A DNA stretch of 64,000 bases from Pseudomonas sp. J452 (GCF_024666525.1 NZ_CP088294.1:1426001-1490000), one strand, 5' to 3'; counted from the first letter of the stretch, positions 26,478-35,906 are shown. Numbers and translations: made by a program. The notes: a model not told the origin generated them from the sequence alone.

Positions 26478-27220
26478 ATGTGCTGATCGTCGATGACGAA
26501 CCCCTTGCCCGCGAGCGCCTCAGCCGACTGGTTGGCGACCTCGAGGGTTATCGTGTCCTCGAACCCGCGGCAAGCAATGGCGAAGAGGCCTTGGCCCTGA
26601 TCGACAGCCTGAAGCCCGACGTGGTGCTGCTGGATATCCGCATGCCCGGCCTCGATGGTCTGCAGGTGGCGGCCAAGCTGTGCGAGCGCGAGGCGCCGCC
26701 GGCGGTGATCTTCTGCACCGCCCATGATGAATTTGCCCTGGAGGCCTTCGACGTCAGCGCCGTCGGCTACCTGGTCAAGCCGGTACGCCCCGAGGCCCTG
26801 GCGGCTGCGCTGAAGAAGGCCGAACGGCCCAATCGCGTGCAGCTCGCCGCGCTGACCCGTCCGGCTGGTGCCAACGGTGCCGGCCCGCGCAGTCATATCA
26901 GTGCGCGCACGCGCAAAGGTATCGAGCTGATTCCGCTGGAGCATGTGATCTTCTTCATCGCCGACCACAAGTACGTGACCTTGCGCCATGAAGGTGGCGA
27001 GGTGCTGCTGGATGAGCCACTGAAGGCGCTGGAAGACGAATTCGGTGACCGCTTCGTGCGTATCCACCGCAATGCTCTGGTCTCGCGCGAGCGCATCGAA
27101 CGCCTGCAGCGCACGCCGCTGGGGCACTTCCAGCTGTACCTCAAAGGTTTGGGTGGCGATGCCCTGACCGTTAGCCGTCGGCATGTGGCAGGGGTGCGCA
27201 AGTTGATGAACAACCTCTAA
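26474..27220 (+). CDS. algR: Response regulator AlgR (LytTR DNA-binding)
   Basis: 248 aa. Receiver domain with the acidic pocket VDDEPLARE and the phospho-acceptor Asp in [13 protein letters not shown] (about residue 54), the conserved Thr/Lys in ICFCTAHDE-like and VKPVRPE segments, then a LytTR domain from about residue 140 ([20 protein letters not shown] ... [20 protein letters not shown]). AlgR activates algD and the fimU-pil genes and controls rhamnolipid and cyanide genes in P. aeruginosa. Translationally coupled to algZ; hemC begins about 100 bp downstream with its own likely promoter. Confidence 0.96.
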   Translation: MNVLIVDDEPLARERLSRLVGDLEGYRVLEPAASNGEEALALIDSLKPDVVLLDIRMPGLDGLQVAAKLCEREAPPAVIFCTAHDEFALEAFDVSAVGYLVKPVRPEALAAALKKAERPNRVQLAALTRPAGANGAGPRSHISARTRKGIELIPLEHVIFFIADHKYVTLRHEGGEVLLDEPLKALEDEFGDRFVRIHRNALVSRERIERLQRTPLGHFQLYLKGLGGDALTVSRRHVAGVRKLMNNL

Positions 27221-27323
27221 CGGCTGTGGCCGCACGGATTGTCGCCGGCCGCGGCAATCCGGCGCCGACCTCGGCCGAGCCAGCCTGTTATCATTCCCGG
27301 CAGTTAAGTTTCCGGAAGTGATC

Positions 27324-28262
27324 ATGTCCCGCGAAATCCGTATTGCCACTCGCAAGAGTGCCCTGGCCCTGTGGCAGGCCGAACACGTCAAGGCGCGCCT
27401 GGAACAGGCCCATCCCGGCCTCAAGGTCAGCCTGGTGCCGATGGTCAGCCGTGGCGACAAGCTGCTCGATGCGCCGCTGGCGAAGATCGGCGGCAAGGGC
27501 CTGTTCGTCAAGGAACTGGAAACCGCCCTGCTGGAGAACGAAGCCGATATCGCCGTGCATTCGATGAAGGATGTGCCGATGGACTTCCCCGCCGGCCTCG
27601 GCCTGTTCTGCATCTGCGAACGGGAAGACCCGCGCGACGCCTTCGTTTCCAATACCTACGCCAATTTCGCCGAGCTGCCGGCCGGTAGCGTGGTCGGCAC
27701 CTCCAGCCTGCGCCGTCAGGCCCAGCTGCTGGCGCGCCGGCCCGACCTGAAAATCCAGTTCCTGCGGGGCAACGTCAACACCCGTCTGGCCAAGCTGGAT
27801 GCCGGCGAGTACGACGCCATCATCCTCGCCGCCGCCGGGCTGATTCGCCTCGGCTTCGAGAGCCGCATTCGCGCCTCGATCAGCGCCGAAGACAGCCTGC
27901 CGGCTGGCGGTCAGGGCGCGGTGGGGATCGAGTGCCGCACGGCCGATAGCGAGATTCACGCCCTGCTGGCACCGCTGCACCATGCCGATACCGCCGACCG
28001 GGTGAATGCCGAGCGGGCGCTGAACAAGCACCTCAATGGCGGCTGCCAGGTACCGATCGCCTGCTACGCCCTGCTCGAAGGCGATCAGTTGTGGTTGCGC
28101 GGCCTGGTCGGCCAGCCGGATGGCGGCCTGCTGCTGCGTGCCGAGGCCCGTGCGCCACGCGCCGCTGCCGAGCAGCTGGGTGTGCAGGTGGCCGAGCAAC
28201 TGCTGGCGCAGGGCGCGGCGCAAATCCTCAAGGCGGTCTACGGCGAGGCCGCTGCCGAGTGA
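27324..28262 (+). CDS. hemC: Hydroxymethylbilane synthase (porphobilinogen deaminase)
   Basis: 312 aa. It begins [20 protein letters not shown]; the catalytic Asp lies in [10 protein letters not shown] and the dipyrromethane cofactor Cys in [13 protein letters not shown] (about residue 240). It polymerises four porphobilinogens to hydroxymethylbilane. ATG at 27324 is used because GGAAG is 5 bases upstream; a GTG two codons before also opens the frame. The stop codon overlaps the hemD GTG start by 4 bp. It is the first gene of the hemC-hemD-hemX-hemY operon. Confidence 0.97.
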   Translation: MSREIRIATRKSALALWQAEHVKARLEQAHPGLKVSLVPMVSRGDKLLDAPLAKIGGKGLFVKELETALLENEADIAVHSMKDVPMDFPAGLGLFCICEREDPRDAFVSNTYANFAELPAGSVVGTSSLRRQAQLLARRPDLKIQFLRGNVNTRLAKLDAGEYDAIILAAAGLIRLGFESRIRASISAEDSLPAGGQGAVGIECRTADSEIHALLAPLHHADTADRVNAERALNKHLNGGCQVPIACYALLEGDQLWLRGLVGQPDGGLLLRAEARAPRAAAEQLGVQVAEQLLAQGAAQILKAVYGEAAAE

Positions 28263-29038
28263 CGGGCTGGCGCCTGCTGCTGACCCGTCCGGCCGCCGAG
28301 AGTGTGGCCCTGGCCGCGACCCTGGCCGAAGCTGGGGTGTACAGCAGCAGCCTGCCGCTACTGGATATCCAGGCGCTGGCGGAAACCAGCGAGCAGTGCG
28401 CGACTATGGCTGAACTGGCGCGCTACAGCGCACTGATCGTGGTCAGCAAGCCGGCCGCACGCCTGGGCTTGCAGCTGCTCGAGCGCTACTGGCCACAGCC
28501 GCCAGCCAATCAGCGCTGGTTCAGTGTTGGCGCGGCCACCGCGCAAATCCTCGATGCGTACCTCGAACCTCACGGCCAGCGGGCGACCTGCCCGGCTGCT
28601 GGCGATGACAGCGAAGCCCTGCTGGCGCTACCCGAACTGCAGCAGGCACTGGCCGTAGCGGCGCCGCGGGTGCTGATCCTGCGTGGCGAGGGCGGTCGCG
28701 AATTGCTCGCCGATACCCTGCGCGCGCGTGGCGTGGCGGTCGATTATCTGGAACTCTATCGCCGCGTGCTGCCGGATTACCCACCCGGTTGTTTACTGCA
28801 GCGCGTGCGCGGGGAACGTCTCAACGCCCTGCTGGTCAGCAGTGCCCAGGGCCTCGCACATCTGCAGCAACTGGCCGGGGCTGACTGGCCTGAGCTGGCT
28901 CGGCTACCCTTGTTGGTGCCCAGCCCACGGGTCGCCGAGCTGGCTTGTGCAGCCGGTGCCCTGCACCCTATCGATTGTCGCGGCGCCAGTGCTGCGGCTG
29001 TTCTGGCGGCCTTGCGCGCAAGCGCGCCGCCCCTCTGA
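28259..29038 (+). CDS. hemD: Uroporphyrinogen-III synthase
   Basis: 259 aa, starting at GTG 28259 ([20 protein letters not shown]), overlapping the hemC stop. Two-domain alpha/beta fold with little sequence conservation; recognisable are [47 protein letters not shown] and [12 protein letters not shown]. It closes and inverts ring D of hydroxymethylbilane to give uroporphyrinogen III, the branch point to heme, siroheme and cobalamin. Identification rests both on these motifs and on its position directly after hemC. Confidence 0.93.
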   Translation: MTGWRLLLTRPAAESVALAATLAEAGVYSSSLPLLDIQALAETSEQCATMAELARYSALIVVSKPAARLGLQLLERYWPQPPANQRWFSVGAATAQILDAYLEPHGQRATCPAAGDDSEALLALPELQQALAVAAPRVLILRGEGGRELLADTLRARGVAVDYLELYRRVLPDYPPGCLLQRVRGERLNALLVSSAQGLAHLQQLAGADWPELARLPLLVPSPRVAELACAAGALHPIDCRGASAAAVLAALRASAPPL

Positions 29039-29054
29039 TGCAAAGGATGGACAT

Positions 29055-30179
29055 GTGAGCGAGACAGCCCCGCAGATCAGCGAACCGACCCAGGACACCC
29101 AGACCAAGGATCAGCCCGTCGTTGCGCCGGCCAAGGCCAAGGGCCGTGGCCTCGCCGCAGTGGCGCTGCTGATCGGCGCCGCCGGGTTGGCCGCCGGTGG
29201 CTGGAGCAGCTGGCAGCTGTACCTGCAGCAGGGTCAGGCGGCGGACCAGTTGAACCAGGTGCAGCAGGTCGGTGAGGCGGCCAAGCAGCAGATCGAGGAC
29301 AGCGAGAGTCGGGTCGCCAAGAGGCTGGCTGGGCTGCCCACGGCGGATCAGCTGGCCACCCAGCGCGACCTGCTGGTCAGCCTGCAGGGCGACCAGCAGC
29401 GCCTGGCGCAAAGCCTGTCCGGGCTGCTCGGTAAGAGCCGCGAAGACTGGCGCCTGGCCGAGGCCGAGCACTTGCTGCGCCTGGCCATGCTGCGTCTCAG
29501 CGCATTGCAGGACGTCAACAGCGCCACCGCCTTGGTGCAGGGTGCCGACAGCATCCTGCAGGCACAGGATGATCCGCAGGCCTTCGCCGCTCGTGGCGAG
29601 CTGATCAAGGTGCTGGAGGCGTTGCACAGCCTGCCACAGGTTGATCGCAGTGGTCTGTTCCTGCAGCTGGCGGCTTTGCGCGGACAGGTCGATCAGCTGC
29701 AGATGCTCGCCCCCGAATACATCCTGCCGAGCGAAGTACCGACTGCCGTCAGCGCCAGCGACAGCAGTCGCTGGGCCGAGCTGTGGGCGCAGCTGTCGCG
29801 CTATGTGCGCCTCGATCTGCAGGCCGATCAGGACGTGCGTCCGCTGCTGGCCGGACAGAGCCTGGCGCAGGTGCGCCTGACCCTGGCGCTGGCCCTGGAA
29901 CAGGCGCAATGGGGCGCGCTGAATGGCCAGGCGGACGTCTACAAGCAGGCGCTGGCTTCTGCCGACAACGTGCTGGGCAGTTATTTCGATCGCGACAACC
30001 AGGCGGTCAAGGCCATGCAGCAACGCATCGGCGAGCTGGGCGAGCAGGCGGTCGTGGCCAAGCTGCCCAGCCTGGACCCGGCGCTGAATACCCTGCAGGC
30101 CTACCTCAAACTGCGTGAGGCCCGTGAGCTGATGCCGGAAGCGGTGGAAGCGTTGGAAACCGAGGAGGACGGGCAATGA
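29055..30179 (+). CDS. hemX: HemX-type inner-membrane protein (putative uroporphyrinogen-III methylase-like)
   Basis: 374 aa from the GTG at 29055, with AAAGGA upstream. A disordered cytoplasmic N-terminus is followed by one membrane helix (about residues 34-52, LAAVALLIGAAGLAAGGW), a long coiled coil (QAADQLNQVQQVGEAAKQQI...) and a helical periplasmic domain. The family is annotated as uroporphyrin-III C-methyltransferase by old transfer, but no SAM-binding motif is visible, so I regard it as a structural or organising protein of unknown role. Its stop overlaps hemY (ATGA at 30176). Confidence 0.88.
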   Translation: MSETAPQISEPTQDTQTKDQPVVAPAKAKGRGLAAVALLIGAAGLAAGGWSSWQLYLQQGQAADQLNQVQQVGEAAKQQIEDSESRVAKRLAGLPTADQLATQRDLLVSLQGDQQRLAQSLSGLLGKSREDWRLAEAEHLLRLAMLRLSALQDVNSATALVQGADSILQAQDDPQAFAARGELIKVLEALHSLPQVDRSGLFLQLAALRGQVDQLQMLAPEYILPSEVPTAVSASDSSRWAELWAQLSRYVRLDLQADQDVRPLLAGQSLAQVRLTLALALEQAQWGALNGQADVYKQALASADNVLGSYFDRDNQAVKAMQQRIGELGEQAVVAKLPSLDPALNTLQAYLKLREARELMPEAVEALETEEDGQ

Positions 30180-31411
30180 TCCGCGCCATCCTCCTGCTGC
30201 TTCTGGTGGTCGCCGCCACCACCCTGCTCGGTCTGGCCATCGCCGAGCACAGCGGCTACGTGCTGATCGCCTGGAAAAGCTTTCGCTATGAGTCCAGCCT
30301 GTGGGTGTTCCTGCTCCTGGCGACCCTGGCCTGGCTATTGGTCTGGGGCGTGCGCTGGCTCTGGCGGCTGTTCGTGGCGTCCGGTGGCCTGCTCAATCCC
30401 TGGTCGCGGCGCAATCATGGCAAGCGTCAGCAACTGGCGGCCGACAAGGGCCTGCTGGATCTCGCCGAAGGGCGCTGGGAACGTGCGGTGCGCCATTTGC
30501 AGCAGGCGGCTGAAGGTGAGCGCCAGCCGCTGATGCACTACCTGGGCGCAGCCCGGGCGGCGCAGCAACTGGGTAATTACGAACAGAGCGATAGCTTTCT
30601 CGAACGTGCCCTGCAGCGTCAGCCGCAGGCCGAGCTGGCCATTGCCCTGGCCCATGCCGAACTGCAGCAGGCGCGTGGCGAGAGTGCCGCCGCCCAGGAA
30701 ACCTTGCAGTTGATGCGCCAGCGTCACCCGCGCCACCGTCAGGTACTGCGCCAGTTGCAGAGCCTGCTGCTGGCCCGGGCAGACTGGTCGGCCCTGCTCG
30801 ATCTGTTGCCCGAGCTGCGCAAGGGCCAGGTGCTCGACAATGAGGAACTGGCAACCCTGGAACGGCAGGTCTGGCAGGGTCGTCTGCTGGCCGCCGGGCA
30901 GGCCGGCTTGAACCAGGGTGAGGCCGCTTTGCAGCCGCTGACTGCGGCCTGGCAGCAGTTGTCCTCGGCCCAGCGCAGCGAGCCGGAGCTGCTGCTTGCC
31001 TATGCCGATCAGTTGCAGCAACTTGGCGCCCCGGAAGAGGCCGAGGAGGTCTTGCGCAAGGGCCTCAAGCAGGCTTATGACAGCCGCCTGGTAAGGCTCT
31101 ATGGCGTGCTGCGTGGACGTGATCCGGCGCGTCAGCTGCAGACGGCCGAAGCCCTGCTCAAGCAGCATCCGCAGGACCCCGTGTTGCTGCTCACGCTGGG
31201 CCGTCTGTGCCTGCAGAACAGCTTGTGGGGCAAGGCCCGCGAGTATTTCGAGATCAGCCTGGAGTTTTCCCGCAGCGCGGAAACCTGTGCCGAGCTGGCC
31301 CGTCTGCTGGCGCAGCTGGGCGAGCTGGAAAAGAGCAATCAGTTGTTCCAGGAAGGCCTCGGCCTGCTCGATCAGCAACTGCCGAACCTGCCACTGCCGG
31401 CGCGCGCCTGA
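30176..31411 (+). CDS. hemY: HemY protein (membrane TPR protein of the heme operon)
   Basis: 411 aa. Two N-terminal membrane helices (about residues 4-24 and 41-61, MIRAILLLLLVVAATTLLGL then WVFLLLATLAWLLVWGVRWL) carry a large cytoplasmic region of tetratricopeptide-like repeats (AVRHLQQAAEGERQPLMHYL; LERALQRQPQAELAIALAHA). This is the proteobacterial HemY_N family, unrelated to Bacillus protoporphyrinogen oxidase of the same name. The role in heme synthesis is not defined; proposals involve protoporphyrin-related stress. Last gene of the operon, followed by a 163-bp palindromic repeat. Confidence 0.92.
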   Translation: MIRAILLLLLVVAATTLLGLAIAEHSGYVLIAWKSFRYESSLWVFLLLATLAWLLVWGVRWLWRLFVASGGLLNPWSRRNHGKRQQLAADKGLLDLAEGRWERAVRHLQQAAEGERQPLMHYLGAARAAQQLGNYEQSDSFLERALQRQPQAELAIALAHAELQQARGESAAAQETLQLMRQRHPRHRQVLRQLQSLLLARADWSALLDLLPELRKGQVLDNEELATLERQVWQGRLLAAGQAGLNQGEAALQPLTAAWQQLSSAQRSEPELLLAYADQLQQLGAPEEAEEVLRKGLKQAYDSRLVRLYGVLRGRDPARQLQTAEALLKQHPQDPVLLLTLGRLCLQNSLWGKAREYFEISLEFSRSAETCAELARLLAQLGELEKSNQLFQEGLGLLDQQLPNLPLPARA

Positions 31412-31420
31412 GCGCATGGG

Positions 31421-31583
31421 TAGTGGCCTGTTTGGCTAATTCAAATATCCAATTTCGGCGCCAGACTTCGCCATACTGCGTTGCCGCTCCTCACCGTAGC
31501 TCTGCTACGACTCGTCGCGGCGCCTTGTCTGGCAAACCCTGGCACTCGAACTTGAATGCACGGATTAGCCGCACAGGCCACTA
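31421..31583. repeat. Palindromic intergenic element with 20-bp ends (structural cousin)
   Basis: Arms TAGTGGCCTGTTTGGCTAAT (31421-31440) and ATTAGCCGCACAGGCCACTA (31564-31583) pair at 18 of 20 positions. Inside are GCCAGAC / GTCTGGC and the central hairpin CGTAGC-TCT-GCTACG. Phrases such as CGCCATACTGCGTTG and GCGCCTTGTCTG recall the left and right halves of the 197-bp elements, but the centre differs. No coding capacity; it lies 10 bp after hemY and may end that transcript. Confidence 0.72.
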
Positions 31584-31686
31584 GACGTGCGGCACCTGGT
31601 CACGGACGAGGTGTCGCACGTTGCCTTGAAAGCCTGAGCGGCTTTCCTCTACCGTAACCGCCTTTCCCGCCTGCTTCGGAGTCCTC

Positions 31687-32178
31687 ATGGCTTTGGCCAA
31701 TCCGCGTACCCTGTTTCTCCTCGCTTTTCTCGGTTGCCTGGGCCTGATGGGCGGTGCGTTGTTCCTCGAGCACTATGTCGGCCTGGAGCCGTGCCCGATG
31801 TGCATCGTGCAGCGCGTCTGCGTGATCCTCTTCGCCGTGGTCTGCCTGATCGCCGCCATCCATGGCCCGGCGCGCCTGGGGCGTCGTCTGTATGCCGCGC
31901 TGGCCCTGTTGTTCGCGGCGCTGGGTGCCGGCACGGCCGGCCGCCAGGTGTGGCTGCAGAGCGTGCCGCCGGACCAGCTCGAGGCCTGTCTGCCGAGCCT
32001 GGAATTCATGCTCGATGCACTGCCGCTGCAGGAAATCATCCGTCTGGTGTTCCATGGCACCGCCGATTGCGCGGAAGTGACCTGGACGCTGTTCGGCATG
32101 AGCGTACCGGAGTGGAGCCTGCTGGCATTCGTCGGCATGATTCTGTTCAGCCTGTTTCAGTTGCTGCGCCGCAGCTGA
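31687..32178 (+). CDS. dsbB: Disulfide bond formation protein DsbB
   Basis: 163 aa with four membrane helices. The first periplasmic loop carries Cys36-Pro-Met-Cys39 (EPCPMC) and the second carries Cys101 and Cys128 (EACLPS; TADCAEV), the two redox pairs that pass electrons from DsbA to ubiquinone. An Arg in IVQRVCV near the quinone site is also present. Pseudomonads have two DsbB paralogues; this locus is the one called dsbH or dsbB1. No close operon partner. Confidence 0.94.
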   Translation: MALANPRTLFLLAFLGCLGLMGGALFLEHYVGLEPCPMCIVQRVCVILFAVVCLIAAIHGPARLGRRLYAALALLFAALGAGTAGRQVWLQSVPPDQLEACLPSLEFMLDALPLQEIIRLVFHGTADCAEVTWTLFGMSVPEWSLLAFVGMILFSLFQLLRRS

Positions 32179-32267
32179 TCCGGCAACAGCCGGTAACGGC
32201 TGGCGTTTGCCCACGGTCGCCGCGCGCTGCATAGTCCTGGCCTACCTGCGACTGGCGGAGTCCCATC

Positions 32268-32795
32268 ATGCGTGCCTTGCTCGTCTTGCTGTTCGCCCTG
32301 TGCATGGCTGGCTGTACGGGCATGGGTGTGCGCCAGTACGCCGCCGAGCAGCCGGCGCTTGAGCTATCGGACTACCTGAACGGCGAACTGGAAGCCTGGG
32401 GCATGTTCCAGAACCGTTCCGGTGAAGTGGTCAAACGCTTTCACGTGGCCATGACCGGTACCTGGCAGGGGGATGTCGGTACCCTCGACGAACGCTTTAC
32501 CTACAGCGACGGCAGCACCGAGCGGCGTGTCTGGACCTTGCGCCGGCAGGCTGACGGCAGCTGGCGCGGAACCGCCGGTGATGTCGTTGGCGAGGCCATC
32601 GGCGAGGTGTCCGGCAATGCCTTGCACTGGCGCTACCAGCTACTGCTCAAGGTCGATGGCGAACGGTACGTGGTCGACTTCGATGACTGGATGTTCCTCA
32701 TGGACCAGCGCGTGATGCTCAACCGTGCGCGCATGTCCAAGTGGGGAATCGACCTCGGGCAGGTGACCCTGAGCTTCTACAAGCCGCTGAAATGA
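32268..32795 (+). CDS. DUF3833 family lipoprotein
   Basis: 175 aa. Type II signal peptide MRALLVLLFALCMAGC with the lipobox M-A-G-C (Cys16), then a beta-rich domain containing YLNGELEAWGMFQNRSGEVV, RRQADGSWRGTAGDVVG and VDFDDWMFLMDQRVMLNRAR. These phrases are characteristic of DUF3833, a family of outer-membrane-associated lipoproteins without known role. Ribosome site GGCGGAG precedes the ATG. It sits alone between dsbB and algQ. Confidence 0.85.
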   Translation: MRALLVLLFALCMAGCTGMGVRQYAAEQPALELSDYLNGELEAWGMFQNRSGEVVKRFHVAMTGTWQGDVGTLDERFTYSDGSTERRVWTLRRQADGSWRGTAGDVVGEAIGEVSGNALHWRYQLLLKVDGERYVVDFDDWMFLMDQRVMLNRARMSKWGIDLGQVTLSFYKPLK

Positions 32796-32979
32796 CCCGG
32801 CTCAGCAATTTCCCGATCAAGGTGACTTGAAGGCGGAAGCCGGCGGGCATACTCTGGCCCAACGCCTCGTCAGTAATCCGGCACTTCGCCGGGTATTTTT
32901 TCGGGGCTGCCCAAGTTGCCAAATAATCGGCTCGGGGCTGCGGTACACCAGCATTCACCTGTAGGGAAGTGAGGACATC

Positions 32980-33453
32980 ATGCTCGAGAGCTGCCAGAAC
33001 GCCCAGGAACGTTGGGGTGGAGTACACCAGCTGATCGACCGCTGGCTTCAGGAACGTCATGAGCTGGTTCGCGCCTATGACCTCCTCAGTGACAAGCCTC
33101 AGGCACCTGCGGCCAATGCTCAGGATCTGCAGCGCTTCTGCGAGATTCTGGTCGACTATGTTTCGGCCGGGCACTTCGAGGTCTACGAGCAACTGACCGG
33201 CGAGGCCAAGGCCTTTGGCGACCAGCGCGGCCTCGAACTGGCCAAGCAGATCTACCCGCGTATCGAAGCGATTACCGAAGTGGCGCTGGCTTTCAATGAC
33301 CGTTGCGACAACGGTGACTGCCGCGATACCGCTTCACTGAGCGCCGAATTGAAACGCCTCGGGCAACTGCTGCATGAGCGCTTCGAGCTGGAAGATTGCC
33401 TGATCGAAGTACTGCACAATTCCCACGAGCAACAAGGCGTCGCCTCGGCCTGA
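32980..33453 (+). CDS. algQ: Anti-sigma-70 factor AlgQ (Rsd family)
   Basis: 157 aa, all-helical. It begins [20 protein letters not shown], followed by [19 protein letters not shown] and the C-terminal [19 protein letters not shown], which match AlgQ (AlgR2) of P. aeruginosa and Rsd of E. coli. AlgQ binds region 4 of sigma-70 and shifts polymerase towards alternative sigma factors; it influences alginate and siderophore genes. GAAGTGAGG lies before the ATG. It is convergent with the FKBP gene, 21 bp apart. Confidence 0.95.
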   Translation: MLESCQNAQERWGGVHQLIDRWLQERHELVRAYDLLSDKPQAPAANAQDLQRFCEILVDYVSAGHFEVYEQLTGEAKAFGDQRGLELAKQIYPRIEAITEVALAFNDRCDNGDCRDTASLSAELKRLGQLLHERFELEDCLIEVLHNSHEQQGVASA

Positions 33454-33474
33454 GTGGGTGCTGGACGCCGACTG

Positions 33475-34122
33475 CTAGTCGGCGATATCCAGCAACTCCA
33501 GCTCGAACACCAGCGGTGCATCCGGCGGAATCAGATCGCCGGCGCCAGCCTGGCCATACGCCTGCGCCGCGGGAATCACTACTCGCCATTTGGCCCCCAC
33601 CGGCATCGCCCGCAGGGCGGTCTGCCAGCCGCTGATCAGGCTGTTGAGGCGGAACCACTGCGGCCCTTCACTCTGGTCAAACAGGCTGCCGTCGGCCAGT
33701 TCGCCACGATAGCGTACCTGCACCCGTGCGGCATTGCCGGCTTGCCCCGTGCCGGGACGCAGCTCATGAACCAGTACGCCCCCGGCCAATTCACGGACCC
33801 CGGGCTTGGCTTTTTCCGCCGCCAGAAAGCGCTGCTCCGTGGCCCGCGCCTGCTCGTGACGGGCGGCCGCTGCGCGCAGCGCGAGGCGCTCCTCGTGTTC
33901 ATCCAGCAGGCTGTCGATGCGCTCTGGCGGCAGCCGCAAAGGCTCCGCGCGATAGGCCTGGCGCATGCCTTCGAGCAAGGCTTCCAGTTGCAGGTCGGGC
34001 ACTTCGCTGCGCAGCCGCTCACCCAGTCTGGCGCCCAGGCTATAGGCCAGATCATCCTCTTGCGTGGCGGCTGCAAGCAGTGCAGGCGAGAGGCAGAGCA
34101 GGAGTAAAAGACAGCGCAGCAT
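33475..34122 (-). CDS. FKBP-type peptidyl-prolyl isomerase, periplasmic
   Basis: 215 aa from the ATG at 34120-34122. Signal peptide MLRCLLLLLCLSPALLAA, a FkpA-like helical dimerisation domain (DDLAYSLGARLGERLRSEVP ... IDSLLDEHEERLALRAAAA) and a C-terminal FKBP domain (VRVRYRGELADGSLFDQSE-type segment; GWQTALRAMPVGAKWRVVIP; YGQAG). The Asp, Trp and Tyr of the active site are present. It assists folding of envelope proteins. An FKBP gene at this place, next to algP, is typical of pseudomonads. Confidence 0.92.
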   Translation of the reverse strand: MLRCLLLLLCLSPALLAAATQEDDLAYSLGARLGERLRSEVPDLQLEALLEGMRQAYRAEPLRLPPERIDSLLDEHEERLALRAAAARHEQARATEQRFLAAEKAKPGVRELAGGVLVHELRPGTGQAGNAARVQVRYRGELADGSLFDQSEGPQWFRLNSLISGWQTALRAMPVGAKWRVVIPAAQAYGQAGAGDLIPPDAPLVFELELLDIAD

Positions 34123-34249
34123 TGGGGAAAGTCTCGGGGTGAATGTGTGGGCGATTATGCCAGTGCTGGTCATCGTCACAATGTGCAGCTAGCGACCGGA
34201 GAATCTGGCGTCTAGTATGGGGTCACCAACGTCCGTTAGGAGGCACGTC

Positions 34250-35347
34250 ATGCCGACCAACAATAAGAAGTCCGTTACCACTCCGCTGCACCTGCTTCAG
34301 CAACTCTCCCACAGCCTGCTCGAACATCTGGAAAAGGCCTGCTCGCAGGCTCTCGTCGAAGCCGAAGGCCTGCTGACAAAACTGGAAAAGCAACGTGGTA
34401 AGGCCCAGGAAAAACTGCACGAAGCCCGCAGCAAATTGCAGGATGCGGCCAAGGCCGGCAAGGCCAAGGCGCAGGACAAAGCCAAGTCGCTGATCAGCGA
34501 ACTGGAAGAGCTGCTCGACAACCTCAAGACCCGCCAGACCGAAACCCGTAACTACATTTTGCAGCTCAAGCGCGATGCCCAGGAAAGCCTGAAACTGGCC
34601 CAGGGTGTAGGCAAGGTGCGCGAGGCGGCCAACAAGGCCCTGAGTAGCCGTGCTGCAGCCAAACCCGTGGCCAAGGCTGCGGCGAAACCCGTCGCCAAAC
34701 CCGCAGTCGCGAAGAAGCCGGCAGCCAAACCTGCGGCAGCCAAGGCGCCGGTCAAGGCCGCCGCCAAGCCGGCCGCGAAGCCTGCAGCCAAGCCAGCCGC
34801 CAAACCGGCGGTGGCGAAGAAACCTGCAGCCAGCGCCGCCAAGCCTGCGGCAGCCAAAGCACCGGTTAAGGCTGCGACCAAGCCGGCCGCGAAGCCTGCA
34901 GCCAAGCCAGTAGCCAAACCGGCGGTGGCGAAAAATCCTGCAGCCAGCGCTGCCAAGCCAGCGGCAGCCAAGGCGCCGGTCAAGGCCGCCGCCAAACCGG
35001 CTGCGAAACCCGCGGCCAAGCCGGCAGTGGCGAAGAAGCCAGCAGTCAGTGCGGCCAAACCGGCGGCCGCCAAGGCAGCGGTCAAACCGGCTGCTAAGCC
35101 TGCGGCAAAACCTGCAGCCAAGCCCGCAGCGAAGGCGCCGGCGGCCAGCGCGGCCAAACCAGCGGTAGCCAAGCCCGCCGCGAAACCGGCGGCAAAACCT
35201 GTGGCCAAACCAGCCGTGAAGAAAGCCCCGGCCGCCAAGCCGGTCGCAGCCAAGCCGGCCCCTGCTCCGGCTGCTGCTCCTGCGTCCGCTCCGGCCGCCG
35301 CTGCACCTGCCGCCAGCAATGGCAGCACCCCACCGACCGGCGCTTAA
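34250..35347 (+). CDS. algP: Histone H1-like alginate regulator AlgP
   Basis: 365 aa. The first ~130 residues are helical and charged (MPTNNKKSVTTPLHLLQQLS ... LISELEELLDNLKTRQTETR). The remaining ~230 residues are a lysine/alanine/proline array of KPAAK-type tetrapeptides resembling eukaryotic histone H1 tails. AlgP (AlgR3) binds DNA non-specifically and stimulates algD transcription in mucoid P. aeruginosa. The repeat DNA is known to recombine at high frequency there. Strong TAGGAGG ahead of ATG 34250. The 3' end overlaps the convergent TIGR02444 gene by 4 bp. Confidence 0.95.
   Translation: MPTNNKKSVTTPLHLLQQLSHSLLEHLEKACSQALVEAEGLLTKLEKQRGKAQEKLHEARSKLQDAAKAGKAKAQDKAKSLISELEELLDNLKTRQTETRNYILQLKRDAQESLKLAQGVGKVREAANKALSSRAAAKPVAKAAAKPVAKPAVAKKPAAKPAAAKAPVKAAAKPAAKPAAKPAAKPAVAKKPAASAAKPAAAKAPVKAATKPAAKPAAKPVAKPAVAKNPAASAAKPAAAKAPVKAAAKPAAKPAAKPAVAKKPAVSAAKPAAAKAAVKPAAKPAAKPAAKPAAKAPAASAAKPAVAKPAAKPAAKPVAKPAVKKAPAAKPVAAKPAPAPAAAPASAPAAAAPAASNGSTPPTGA
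34727..35155 (+). repeat. Long-period tandem repeats inside algP
   Basis: Four consecutive units begin K-P-A-A-A-K-A-P/A-V-K: 34727-34840 and 34841-34954 (38 codons each), 34955-35056 (34 codons) and 35057-35155 (33 codons). Unit length differs by whole tetrapeptides, so copy changes keep the reading frame in the first three boundaries. They are built from 12-bp subrepeats encoding KPAA. Confidence 0.85.
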
Positions 35348-35802
35348 GTCCGGTCTGCCACGGCGCGCAGCACCTGCAGCGCGTCGTGGTGCTGTTCTCC
35401 TGCACTGGTGGCCAGGGCCTCAAGCCAGGCCGCCGGTTGCGGTTGCTGCGGCCAGGCACCCGCCAGGGTTTCCAGGCGCCGCAACAGCTCGCGCTCGGCT
35501 TCCAGTTCCAATGCCTTGACCTGCTCGCGCAGGCGCAACTGCGCCGCATCGAGCTGGGCCGCCTCCCGCCAGTTCTGGCGTAGCTCCCGCAGTGGTTGCA
35601 CGACCTGGCATTGCCAGGGATCGCTGAGTGCCTTGAGTGCTGCCAGGCGCTTGTCGTCGCAGGCCACGCCGCGCTGCTCCAGCCACAGTCCGCACAGCAG
35701 CAGGCAAACGTCCGCCCCTGCCGCCTGCAGGCGCAGACAGGCCGCTTCGACGCCGGGGCGGGCGTAGCACTGGCTGGCAAAAGTCCACAGGTCAGACGGC
35801 AT
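35344..35802 (-). CDS. TIGR02444 family protein (DUF2390)
   Basis: 152 aa, begins MPSDLWTFASQCYARPGVEA. The family signature is ACLRLQAAGADVCLLLCGLW followed by helices rich in Leu and Arg (LRLREQVKALELEAERELLR). Entirely helical and cytosolic. Its function is unknown; the gene is regularly found beside an ABC-F gene and algP in pseudomonads. Divergent from the ABC-F gene, from which it is 104 bp away, and converging on algP. Confidence 0.87.
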   Translation of the reverse strand: MPSDLWTFASQCYARPGVEAACLRLQAAGADVCLLLCGLWLEQRGVACDDKRLAALKALSDPWQCQVVQPLRELRQNWREAAQLDAAQLRLREQVKALELEAERELLRRLETLAGAWPQQPQPAAWLEALATSAGEQHHDALQVLRAVADRT

Positions 35803-35906
35803 GAGGCTCTCCGGGCGAGGGTGGGGCGAAACTGATAGACTGCGCCGCCTTTGGGCGTGCTCACACTACAGCGGCGCGTCCGCTCGATACAGTGTGAACG
35901 CGCGCG

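Noticed and set aside
34660..35290. CRISPR-like regular repeats
   Set aside because: The periodicity comes from KPAA codons within algP, is in frame, and has no unique spacers or leader; there are no cas genes in the window.
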